DNA of 64,000 nucleotides from Aquimarina sp. Aq107 (GTDB lineage: Bacteria > Bacteroidota > Bacteroidia > Flavobacteriales > Flavobacteriaceae): the NCBI RefSeq assembly GCF_943733665.1, contig NZ_OX030782.1, positions 3,334,501 through 3,398,500 of the forward strand. Direction: 5' to 3'. The position numbers were made by a program, and so were the translations under genes. Shown in pieces: positions 34,384 through 41,240 of the stretch. The number at the start of each line of letters is the position of its first letter. Position 1 is the first letter of the stretch. The notes below the pieces were generated by a model. That model ran no database searches, was not told the DNA's origin, and worked only from the letters and a program-made list of their open reading frames with translations.

Positions 34384-35316
34384 TTACTTTACTCCAACCA
34401 ATTCTACATCAAAAACTAGTGTAGCATTTGGTGGAATTACTCCTCCAGCTCCATGTGCTCCATATCCTAATGATGGTGGAATTACAAAACGTGCCTTATC
34501 GCCTATTTGTAATAAAGCGATACCTTCATCCCATCCAGGAATAACTTGTCCCATTCCTAACGGGAAATCAATTGGCTGATTACGCTTGTATGAAGAATCA
34601 AACACAGTACCATCTGTTAGACTTCCTTTATAATGCACAGAAACAGTCTTTCCTTTTTCTGCTTGAGCACCATCACCTTTTTGGATGATTTTATATCGCA
34701 AACCACTATCTGTTTTATCAAAACCAGCAGCTAACTCTTCTAATAATTGCTCAGAAGCTTTCTTAGCAGCAGCTTCTCTTTCTGCTTTCGCTCCATTAAA
34801 TTGTCTAAAAGTTTCTATAGCATTAAAGTTCTCAGCATCAGCTCCTACTCTTAATATCTCTAAAGAATCAATTGTATCACCTTGCGCAACAGCATTTACT
34901 ACATCTTGTCCTTCTACTACTTTACCGAAAACAGTATGCTTACCATCTAACCAAGCAGTCTCTACGTGAGTGATAAAAAACTGACTCCCATTAGTTCCAG
35001 GTCCTGCATTAGCCATAGATAATACTCCTGGTCCATCGTGTTTTAAATCTGGATGAATTTCATCATCAAATTGATATCCTGGGCCACCTGCTCCAGAACC
35101 TTGAGGATCTCCACCCTGAATCATAAAATCAGGAATCACTCTATGAAATTTCAATCCATTGTAGTAAGGTTTTCCTTGAGGAATCGCTTGATTCTCCATA
35201 TTCCCTTCTGCTAAACCTACAAAATTCCCAACAGTACCTGGAGTCTTTTGATACTCTAGATTTACTAAAATGCTTCCCTTTGAGGTATTAAATTTTGCGT
35301 ATAATCCGTCTTGCAT
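34384..35316 (-). CDS. cyclophilin-FKBP fusion peptidyl-prolyl isomerase
   Basis: Protein of 310 residues joining two unrelated prolyl-isomerase folds. Residues about 1-160 are cyclophilin ([47 protein letters not shown]), then a charged Ala/Glu helical linker of about 40 residues. Residues about 205-310 are FKBP ([56 protein letters not shown]). No signal peptide is visible, so it is probably cytosolic. Catalytic residues of both domains appear intact (Arg and Phe of FHRV and QFF; the FKBP Tyr, Asp and Phe pocket). It should assist protein folding. It has its own terminator. Confidence 0.93.
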   Translation of the reverse strand: MQDGLYAKFNTSKGSILVNLEYQKTPGTVGNFVGLAEGNMENQAIPQGKPYYNGLKFHRVIPDFMIQGGDPQGSGAGGPGYQFDDEIHPDLKHDGPGVLSMANAGPGTNGSQFFITHVETAWLDGKHTVFGKVVEGQDVVNAVAQGDTIDSLEILRVGADAENFNAIETFRQFNGAKAEREAAAKKASEQLLEELAAGFDKTDSGLRYKIIQKGDGAQAEKGKTVSVHYKGSLTDGTVFDSSYKRNQPIDFPLGMGQVIPGWDEGIALLQIGDKARFVIPPSLGYGAHGAGGVIPPNATLVFDVELVGVK

Positions 35317-35465
35317 AACTGCGTATTTTAAGCTTGTTAAATTTTAAGCTGCAAAGATAGGTAATTGCTTAATGTTTAACACATAAAACGAATGATTGTT
35401 TGTCTCTTTACAATCATCGAATCTACAAAACAATACTGATGAAAACTTCTAAACGAACTGCATAC

Positions 35466-36263
35466 TTAATCAATCTCTGCTAAAAGCTCCTTAGCCTCTT
35501 GATACTTATAGGTATTACTATCAGAAACAATGGTTTGCAAAACTGTTATCAGTTCTTTTTTATTCTTTTGTTTTAAAAAAACCAATGCTTTGTACCAATT
35601 CGCTTTTTTAGCCTGTAATGTATTAGAACTCCCTAAAAGTTGAAACTGCGACAATGCTTTATCAAACTTATTGAGTTCCATATAAGAGATTCCGTTATAA
35701 ATATAGCTTAGTGGATCTATCGACTTCTCTTTTTTATGATAGGATGTAAATAGCTTTATTGCTTCTTTATATTTTTGCTCTTCGAATAACAACTGAGCAT
35801 TTTCTAACATTTTATTGGTGTCTTCTCCTCTGGTAACTAAAGATGGTATTTCATCTAAATGTATATACGAAGCATATAAATCATCATAATTGGTGTCTTT
35901 AAAAACAAATAATGAAACGGTGATCAAAACGGCAATAGATGCAGCTATTCCAATAAACCAAAGGGTCTTTGATTGAGAATTTGATCGGTTTTCTGAAATC
36001 ACCTCGTTAATCGTTGATTTTAATGTTGCTGCTTCATCACTTTGATAAAAAGCTTTTAATTGGGTAGCTTCTGTTGTTTTTAATGCATCTTTATTTCCTT
36101 CTACCCACTTTTGATCTTCATAAATAGCTTGCATATCCTGCTGCAACTTCAATTCTTTAGAAAGCTCTGTATCGGTAAGCAATCTTGCCTCAAACGCTTC
36201 TTTTTCTGATGTTGACATATTACCGCTTAGATAATCATCAATTTCTATCGGGTAATCTTTCAT
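35466..36263 (-). CDS. membrane anti-sigma factor with periplasmic TPR-like domain
   Basis: Protein of 265 residues. The cytosolic part (1-about 98) begins with IDDYLSGNMSTSEKEAFEAR, the pattern of anti-sigma N-domains. One membrane helix lies at 101-121 (LWFIGIAASIAVLITVSLFVF). The periplasmic part has TPR-like helices (LLFEEQKYKEAIKLFTSY, YNGISYMELNKFDKALSQF). The start ATG overlaps the sigma stop by 4 bases (ATGA), the usual coupled arrangement, so it should bind that sigma and release it on an envelope signal sensed by the TPR part. The classical zinc-binding HxxxCxxC motif is absent. Sensing of the adjacent periplasmic CHAT protein is a possibility, unproven. Confidence 0.85.
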   Translation of the reverse strand: MKDYPIEIDDYLSGNMSTSEKEAFEARLLTDTELSKELKLQQDMQAIYEDQKWVEGNKDALKTTEATQLKAFYQSDEAATLKSTINEVISENRSNSQSKTLWFIGIAASIAVLITVSLFVFKDTNYDDLYASYIHLDEIPSLVTRGEDTNKMLENAQLLFEEQKYKEAIKLFTSYHKKEKSIDPLSYIYNGISYMELNKFDKALSQFQLLGSSNTLQAKKANWYKALVFLKQKNKKELITVLQTIVSDSNTYKYQEAKELLAEID

Positions 36264-36826
36264 AATTCTTTGATTTGGTTATATCTCGAATCTTTTTTAA
36301 TCAATTTAGTCAATTGTGACTTACAATTAAAAATACGTTGTCTCACTACATTATCTGTATTATATCCTAGTTTCTCCACAATATCTTTATATGGTACTTT
36401 CTGAAAAAACAATTGTAACAATTGTTTACAATTATCAGATAGTTCCGCTAGCTTTTCCTGAAACAGCTCCCATTTTTCTTGCTCTAAAGTTAACATCGTC
36501 ATGTCTTCTGCTTCTTTAACATGTTCTATAACCTCATCATTTGTTACTATGCGTTTTTGTTTATTTAGTTCTCTACGCCATAAATTTCTACAAACTGTAT
36601 AGAAATAAGCATTAAAATTACTCTCAATTACAAATGCTTTTACCTTATATCTAGCAATTAATTGCATCAAAGCTTTCTGAAAAACATCTTCTGCATCCGT
36701 AGCATTTCCATTATTATTAAGTACAAAACTTCTTACCTTAGGAAACTCTTTTGTATACAAATCTTGTATGATCCGTTTTTCTCCAGAAACAAGTAGTTTT
36801 AGCTGATCTATTTCAGTTATCTTCAT
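36260..36826 (-). CDS. ECF-family RNA polymerase sigma factor
   Basis: Sigma-70 group 4 factor of 188 residues. Region 2 covers about 10-90 (AEDVFQKALMQLIARYK, AYFYTVCRNLWRRELNK) and region 4 about 125-180 (LSDNCKQLLQLFFQKVPYKD, then a helix-turn-helix ending FNCKSQLTKLIKK). It directs polymerase to special promoters when freed from the anti-sigma encoded just downstream. The divergent promoter at 36869-36902, 43 bases from its start, carries a GTAACATTT block and is the first candidate target. Three further copies of the motif precede secreted-peptide genes in this window. The regulon link is an inference from shared sequence. Confidence 0.9.
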   Translation of the reverse strand: MKITEIDQLKLLVSGEKRIIQDLYTKEFPKVRSFVLNNNGNATDAEDVFQKALMQLIARYKVKAFVIESNFNAYFYTVCRNLWRRELNKQKRIVTNDEVIEHVKEAEDMTMLTLEQEKWELFQEKLAELSDNCKQLLQLFFQKVPYKDIVEKLGYNTDNVVRQRIFNCKSQLTKLIKKDSRYNQIKEL

Positions 36827-36868
36827 TAAGATATCTTTAACTATTTAATTTTTTTTTACTTTCGCGTG

Positions 36869-36902
36869 GTAACATTTGTTAGGTTAGGGAAACATACTAA
36901 TA
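36869..36902 (+). promoter_or_regulatory. putative ECF-sigma promoter of the lipoprotein-CHAT operon (site B)
   Basis: GTAACATTT (36869-36877), a 13-base spacer ending GGGA, then AACATACTAATA (36891-36902). Both blocks are identical to site A at 8172-8204, and similar blocks with 13-base spacing occur at 40368 and 40823. It lies between the divergent sigma gene and the lipoprotein gene. Confidence 0.65.
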
Positions 36903-36930
36903 AATAATGAAAACAAAAAACGATTTAAAA

Positions 36931-37494
36931 ATGAAAAAAATCACGTTACTATTGGTAGCGGCAGTTTTTGCGATTGGAATACAAAGCTGCTCTACAGATG
37001 ATAAACCAGAACAAATAGGAGATGTTATTCCTGAAAACGCATTAAATTCTAATGAATTATTTGGCAAGCAAAACTCTTTAAGCAAAGCTTTGGGCTCAGG
37101 AAATATAGATGCTACCTGCTTTACTAAGATTTATGTAGTTTTTCCTAAAAATTCAACCGCGCAAGATCGTATGGATTATTTAGAATTCTCACAGGGTAAA
37201 AAAGGAACCTATAGTATTATTTTTGCTTCAACAGTTGCTTATTGCGCAGGAATCTATGAGTGGTATGTGCCATGTAATGAACTTCCAACATCTTATTGCG
37301 ATTTTATAAAATGTAAATTAGAGTCATTAAATGCTAAAACAAATGGAGCCGTTGTTCATGAGGCTGAACAAAACAAAATCTTATTAGAAGAAACAGAGGG
37401 AGATCCAGCTTGTTCGGAATGTCCTGAAACGTCCTATACTTGGATATCTACAGAGTCTTGTGATGAAATATGGAAATCAATAAATTACCAATAA
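36931..37494 (+). CDS. Cys-rich hypothetical lipoprotein next to the CHAT gene
   Basis: Lipoprotein of 187 residues: MKKITLLLVAAVFAIGIQSC with lipobox Cys at residue 20. I chose the ATG at 36931 because it begins the signal peptide and because the ATG at 36907 lies too close to the presumed -10 block (ends 36902). The mature part has several Cys (SYCDFIKCK, DPACSECPE, STESCDEIW) and a YVVFPKNSTAQDRMDYLEF stretch. No known family recognised. It lies 10 bases before the CHAT gene, so the two proteins are made together; it could be a substrate, partner or regulator of CHAT (inference). Confidence 0.75.
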   Translation: MKKITLLLVAAVFAIGIQSCSTDDKPEQIGDVIPENALNSNELFGKQNSLSKALGSGNIDATCFTKIYVVFPKNSTAQDRMDYLEFSQGKKGTYSIIFASTVAYCAGIYEWYVPCNELPTSYCDFIKCKLESLNAKTNGAVVHEAEQNKILLEETEGDPACSECPETSYTWISTESCDEIWKSINYQ

Positions 37495-37504
37495 ATCATT
37501 TATA

Positions 37505-40237
37505 TTGTACAAAAAGAAGATAGTATTCATATTATATATTATTTTTTTCCTGACCCTACCAACAAAGGGTCAGGGAATTTCTCCTGAATTAGATTCTATT
37601 CATCAGTTAACTGGCTCTAATTTTAATAAATTAGAGCTTTATTATGGTTTAATAAAAACCCACGAAAGAAGCGAAAACTATACCCAGTTGGGCTATGACG
37701 CACATCAAATAGCTAAATGGATTCATAAGGAAAAAAAGTGGGAAGAGGCTATAAAAATAGTTGAAATTGCTTATCAAGCAAGAGAAAAAGCTACTCCCTT
37801 CAATAAGGAATTGTTAAAAAGAAGTTATTACAATTACGCCATCTACAACCGTAGACATGAAAATTACACTATTGCTATTGAGTACTTTGAAAAACTACTT
37901 GCATTAGGAGGAACAAAATTTTTAAGGGGTAAGTCATATGAGTTAATTGGTGAATCTTACGAAATCCTAGGAGACTATTACAAATCCGTTGACTATAGAA
38001 TAAAATCTTTACAAAATTATTCAAAAAAAGATATCCAAAAAGGTTTTTTAGTATATGGAAACATCAATTTAGCCTATAGTTATCGCTTAATACGATCTGC
38101 AGAAAGTTCTAAGAAGGCAATTGAACACCTCCTAAAAGCAGAAAAGCTTTTAGGAGATAGCAGTACCATGGATAAGCAAAAACTATATAACATAAAAAAC
38201 AATCTTGGAAACTTGTATTGTGAAGGTGTTGGAACCCAAAACATAGACAATTGTATTAAATGTTATGATGAAGCTTTAACAATTTTGAAAGAATTAGAGT
38301 TTAAAGAAAAGTATGCTAAATCATATTACAATTTAGGATTGACTTTTATTGAAATTGATTCTATTCGTTCTCAATTCTTTTTTGATAAAGCATTAGAATA
38401 TGCTTCCTATGCGCCATCCTTTAAACATAAAATTTTCTTCGGATTAGGGATTAAGGAGTTATCAAATGAAAATTATATCGCCGCCCAAGAAAATTTTAGC
38501 TCAGTTTTTTCAATCTATTTTGATAAAAAAATAAAAGATATCTACTGGCTCCCTGCAAAAAATGATTTGGAGCAAGTAGTAAACAAAACTTTTTTCCTAG
38601 AATTACTAAAAAGAAAATTAAAAGCCTGGATAGAACTAGGGAAAACAAAAAACGACTCATTGTATTTTGAGGAAGCAATTCGCACGGCACATGCAAGTGA
38701 CCAACTGGTTGATCTGTTATTAAAAGAAAATATATCTACTAGATCTAAATTACTATGGAGAAGCCTTGCTTCGGAAATTTACATTATGGGCTTAGAGGCT
38801 TGTTTACAGCTTAAGAAAAATGAGGATTCTTACTATTTCATGGAAAAAAGTAAGGCTTTATTATTATTACAAGAAATTACAAAAGATAAAACAGCCTTAT
38901 CGCCTAGTATCTTGGAAAAAGAAAAAAAATTAAAAGACGTTATCGTTGGATTAAGATCAAAGCTCAGATTATTAGATCAAAATTCCTCCGATTCAATCCA
39001 AAAAGTTTTATTGTCTAAACAAGCGAGACTAAAAAAAATTAGAGATTCATTAGCTCCTATATATCCAACATATTTTACACATTTTTCTATACCCGAAATT
39101 ACACCTTTATCTAAACTAGAGCTAAGTCCGAATGAAGTAATTATTGAATACAACATGGCAGAAAGAATCGCTGGTGTAATTCCAGAAGCTTATGGTATGT
39201 TTATTACAAAAAATAAAAAAGAAATTTTTAAGATCGAGAATGTAAACAGACTACAAAAAGAAATTTATAGACTCAGAGAGCTACTAAACAAACCATTTAC
39301 GACATCATTAGATATTTCAGAATATAGTGAGTTAGCTTACAGCTTATACAATTCTTTGATCCCTAAAAATCTGCAAAAGCATTTAGTAAATAATAAAGTT
39401 ACTTTTATTCCAGATTATATTTTAAATTACATTCCTTTTGAAGCACTCATAACAAACCCTAAAAAAGGAACTTACTTAATACAGCAGACCGAAATAAATT
39501 ATGCGTATTCTCTATCCTTTTCTAAAGAAAATGCAAAAATTGATCGTAAGCCAAAAAATGATTATTTAGGCATTGCACCTATAACATTTTCAAATATTTT
39601 AACCTCACTTCCCAATAGCAAAAAGGAATTAGTTAATGCCAAACATTATTATTCTGGTGATTTATTACTTAACGAAAAGGCGACTATTCAAAATTTCAAA
39701 AAAGTAGCCAACCAATATAAAATATTACATTTAGCTACACACGCTGATGCTTCCGACTCTTTAACCCCTTGGATCGCTTTTCAACGAGAAAAACTTACTG
39801 AACTACAACTTTCTACTATTGATAATCAATCAGAACTAGTAGTTCTTAGTGCCTGCAACACTTCCTTGGGCAAAATTAATACAGGCGAAGGTGTATTCAG
39901 TCTTGCTCGTGGATTCTTTAAATCCGGAGCTAATACCGTGATTCCAACTTTATGGAACACCAATGATAAAGCCACAGCTACTATTACCTCTGACTTTTAC
40001 AAAAACCTAAGTAAAGGACAAACCAAATCTGCAGCCCTACGAACAGCAAAGCTAAATTATCTTAACAACAATACAGATGCAGAAGCATCTCCTCACTATT
40101 GGGCGTCGCTTGTACTGATTGGCGATAGCGGAACGTTGTTGCCACAATCTAATAACTTGTTGTTTTTGTGGATTGGTCTAGGTATTATTTTATTAGTTCT
40201 TGTTATATACCGTTTCTATTTGATTAAAAAGAAATAG
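37505..40237 (+). CDS. membrane-anchored TPR-CHAT protein (caspase-like)
   Basis: Protein of 910 residues with a signal peptide (about 1-23, ending PTKGQG), a long helical TPR region (about 60-480), a charged coiled segment, and a CHAT domain (about 640-880) of the caspase/separase fold. Then comes one membrane helix (about 885-905, LFLWIGLGIILLVLVIYRF) with a Lys-rich end. The catalytic pair is visible: His746 in LHLATHAD and Cys784 in VLSACNTS, followed by GEGVFSLARGFFKSGA. Topology puts the CHAT domain in the periplasm. The start is a TTG, 10 bases after the lipoprotein stop; no ATG fits the signal peptide. It is co-regulated with the lipoprotein through site B, opposite the ECF sigma/anti-sigma pair. 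A role in processing or sensing secreted peptides is a hypothesis. Confidence 0.88.
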   Translation: MYKKKIVFILYIIFFLTLPTKGQGISPELDSIHQLTGSNFNKLELYYGLIKTHERSENYTQLGYDAHQIAKWIHKEKKWEEAIKIVEIAYQAREKATPFNKELLKRSYYNYAIYNRRHENYTIAIEYFEKLLALGGTKFLRGKSYELIGESYEILGDYYKSVDYRIKSLQNYSKKDIQKGFLVYGNINLAYSYRLIRSAESSKKAIEHLLKAEKLLGDSSTMDKQKLYNIKNNLGNLYCEGVGTQNIDNCIKCYDEALTILKELEFKEKYAKSYYNLGLTFIEIDSIRSQFFFDKALEYASYAPSFKHKIFFGLGIKELSNENYIAAQENFSSVFSIYFDKKIKDIYWLPAKNDLEQVVNKTFFLELLKRKLKAWIELGKTKNDSLYFEEAIRTAHASDQLVDLLLKENISTRSKLLWRSLASEIYIMGLEACLQLKKNEDSYYFMEKSKALLLLQEITKDKTALSPSILEKEKKLKDVIVGLRSKLRLLDQNSSDSIQKVLLSKQARLKKIRDSLAPIYPTYFTHFSIPEITPLSKLELSPNEVIIEYNMAERIAGVIPEAYGMFITKNKKEIFKIENVNRLQKEIYRLRELLNKPFTTSLDISEYSELAYSLYNSLIPKNLQKHLVNNKVTFIPDYILNYIPFEALITNPKKGTYLIQQTEINYAYSLSFSKENAKIDRKPKNDYLGIAPITFSNILTSLPNSKKELVNAKHYYSGDLLLNEKATIQNFKKVANQYKILHLATHADASDSLTPWIAFQREKLTELQLSTIDNQSELVVLSACNTSLGKINTGEGVFSLARGFFKSGANTVIPTLWNTNDKATATITSDFYKNLSKGQTKSAALRTAKLNYLNNNTDAEASPHYWASLVLIGDSGTLLPQSNNLLFLWIGLGIILLVLVIYRFYLIKKK

Positions 40238-40263
40238 AAAGAACGGATATGCACATAAAAATT

Positions 40264-40305
40264 AAAGGAAGGTTAACAAATTTATATCAACCTCCTTTGT
40301 TTTTC
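40264..40305 (+). terminator. terminator of the lipoprotein-CHAT operon
   Basis: AAAGGAAGGTT pairs with AACCTCCTTT (one bulged base) across a 15-base loop, followed by GTTTTTC. Confidence 0.6.
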
Positions 40306-40367
40306 CCTGTAAATAAATCACTTACAAACTCACAAAGTTATTTCTTAAAAAAAATCAATTTTATATA

Positions 40368-40401
40368 GTAACATGTAGAAAGCTTCCTGAACGTTCTTAT
40401 A
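40368..40401 (+). promoter_or_regulatory. putative promoter of the first precursor gene (site C)
   Basis: GTAACATGT (40368-40376), 13-base spacer, AACGTTCTTATA (40390-40401). Same spacing as site B and one base different from its upstream block. The downstream block differs from site B but equals that of site D. The start codon lies 60 bases on. Confidence 0.55.
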
Positions 40402-40434
40402 GACAAAAACTCTGAGTGTCTATAAATGTTCAGG
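40389..40434 (+). repeat. 46-bp repeat with inverted repeat, copy 1
   Basis: Matches 40844-40889 in 45 of 46 bases. It contains the inverted repeat TATAGACA (40398-40405) / TGTCTATA (40417-40424) with an 11-base loop, and outer GAAC/GTTC that extend the symmetry. It begins inside the presumed -10 block and ends 27 bases before the start codon, so it may be an operator or a 5' RNA hairpin. Confidence 0.85.
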
Positions 40435-40461
40435 TGAATCAAATTTTTAAATTTTAATACT

Positions 40462-40707
40462 ATGTTGGAAAACATTTTAAATCTTGACGGGATTAATTCA
40501 ATTAACAAAAATCAACAAAAAACAATTAAAGGTGGAATCAAAAATAATGGATTGCAAATAGAATGTGAGCCAGAAATGCCTTTTGGATGTCAAAATGGAG
40601 TAAAAGCTTATGGCAACAGCGACGTAGCAGGAAATGGATCTACCTGTTATATATGGATATGCCAGGGATCAGGAGACACAGGTCCTGATAGCCCTCATAA
40701 TCTTTAA
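40462..40707 (+). CDS. double-glycine leader peptide precursor (4-Cys core)
   Basis: Precursor of 81 residues. The 25-residue leader MLENILNLDGINSINKNQQK plus TIKGG is followed by a 56-residue core with four Cys (IECE, FGCQ, STCY, WICQ), acidic and Gly-rich, ending DSPHNL. The leader aligns position by position with those at 8257 and 44101. Cleavage after GG by a C39-type exporter is expected from such leaders. It has its own promoter (site C), hairpin repeat and terminator (40753-40787), so it is an independent cassette immediately after the CHAT operon. Whether the core is modified by the LanC at 41241 is unknown; no Ser/Thr-Cys spacing typical of lanthipeptides stands out. Confidence 0.8.
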   Translation: MLENILNLDGINSINKNQQKTIKGGIKNNGLQIECEPEMPFGCQNGVKAYGNSDVAGNGSTCYIWICQGSGDTGPDSPHNL

Positions 40708-40752
40708 TATGATAATTGAGAAATAATTTCTGATTTAGATAAAAAAGATAAG

Positions 40753-40787
40753 AACCAGTAAAATTGATTTTTAACTGGTTTTTTTAT
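40753..40787 (+). terminator. terminator of the first precursor gene
   Basis: AACCAGT (40753-40759) / ACTGGTT (40774-40780), extendable by A/T pairs with a bulge, followed by T7. Confidence 0.75.
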
Positions 40788-40822
40788 AAAAGTTAATTAT
40801 TTCAAAAAACAGAAAAATCATA

Positions 40823-40856
40823 GTAACATTTCCCTAACTACCAGAACGTTCTTATA
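40823..40856 (+). promoter_or_regulatory. putative promoter of the lanthipeptide-like precursor (site D)
   Basis: GTAACATTT (40823-40831), 13-base spacer, AACGTTCTTATA (40845-40856). The upstream block is identical to sites A and B; the downstream block is identical to site C. Confidence 0.55.
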
Positions 40857-40889
40857 GACACAAACTCTGAGTGTCTATAAATGTTCAGG
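40844..40889 (+). repeat. 46-bp repeat with inverted repeat, copy 2
   Basis: One mismatch to 40389-40434, in the loop. Arms TATAGACA (40853-40860) and TGTCTATA (40872-40879). It ends 25 bases before the chosen start at 40915, matching the geometry of copy 1. Confidence 0.85.
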
Positions 40890-40914
40890 GATGTATTATT
40901 CTAAAATTAAAATC

Positions 40915-41163
40915 ATGAAGAAAAAAAAGTTAAACGGTTTATCCTTGAAAAAGAATGTAGTTTCGAGACTTGGTAGTTCTGCGATAAAAGGTGGTGGTAA
41001 TGACACTTCACTAATAGGACCTATATGCACTGTAGGAACCCGTTATTGTCCTACTGATTCTGCAACTCCCAATTGTTTTTCTAAAAATTGTGAAGTAGTA
41101 TCAAAAAATATCTGCGGAGAAACAGATATGAACTGTGACTCTGTACAGGTACACTGTTTATAA
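40915..41163 (+). CDS. class I lanthipeptide-like precursor (7-Cys core)
   Basis: Precursor of 82 residues. The leader MKKKKLNGLSLKKNVVSRLG then SSAIKGG (27 residues) has the Lys-rich KLxLxKxxVSxL pattern that I associate with Bacteroidota class I lanthipeptide precursors (pinensin-like). It differs from the leaders at 8257, 40462 and 44101. The core of 55 residues holds seven Cys and many Ser/Thr (for example TVGTRYCPTDSATPNCFSKNC), as expected for lanthionine rings. The ATG at 40915 is preferred over one at 40891, which would add MYYSKIKI and leave almost no 5' leader. The LanC cyclase gene follows, separated by a hairpin at 41188-41217. No LanB dehydratase is present in the window. Confidence 0.78.
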   Translation: MKKKKLNGLSLKKNVVSRLGSSAIKGGGNDTSLIGPICTVGTRYCPTDSATPNCFSKNCEVVSKNICGETDMNCDSVQVHCL

Positions 41164-41187
41164 AAATCAAGTATTTACCTTAAAACT

Positions 41188-41217
41188 AGGAGAGAAAAGA
41201 AAAGACTTTTCTCTCCT
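41188..41217 (+). promoter_or_regulatory. intercistronic stem-loop between precursor and lanC
   Basis: AGGAGAGAAAAG / CTTTTCTCTCCT, a perfect 12-bp stem with a 6-base loop. No U tract follows (AATAAATAAAC), so it is more likely a partial terminator or mRNA 3'-stabilising element. It would keep precursor mRNA in excess over lanC mRNA, as in many lanthipeptide operons. Confidence 0.6.
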
Positions 41218-41240
41218 AATAAATAAACTTAAAAGAAGCA

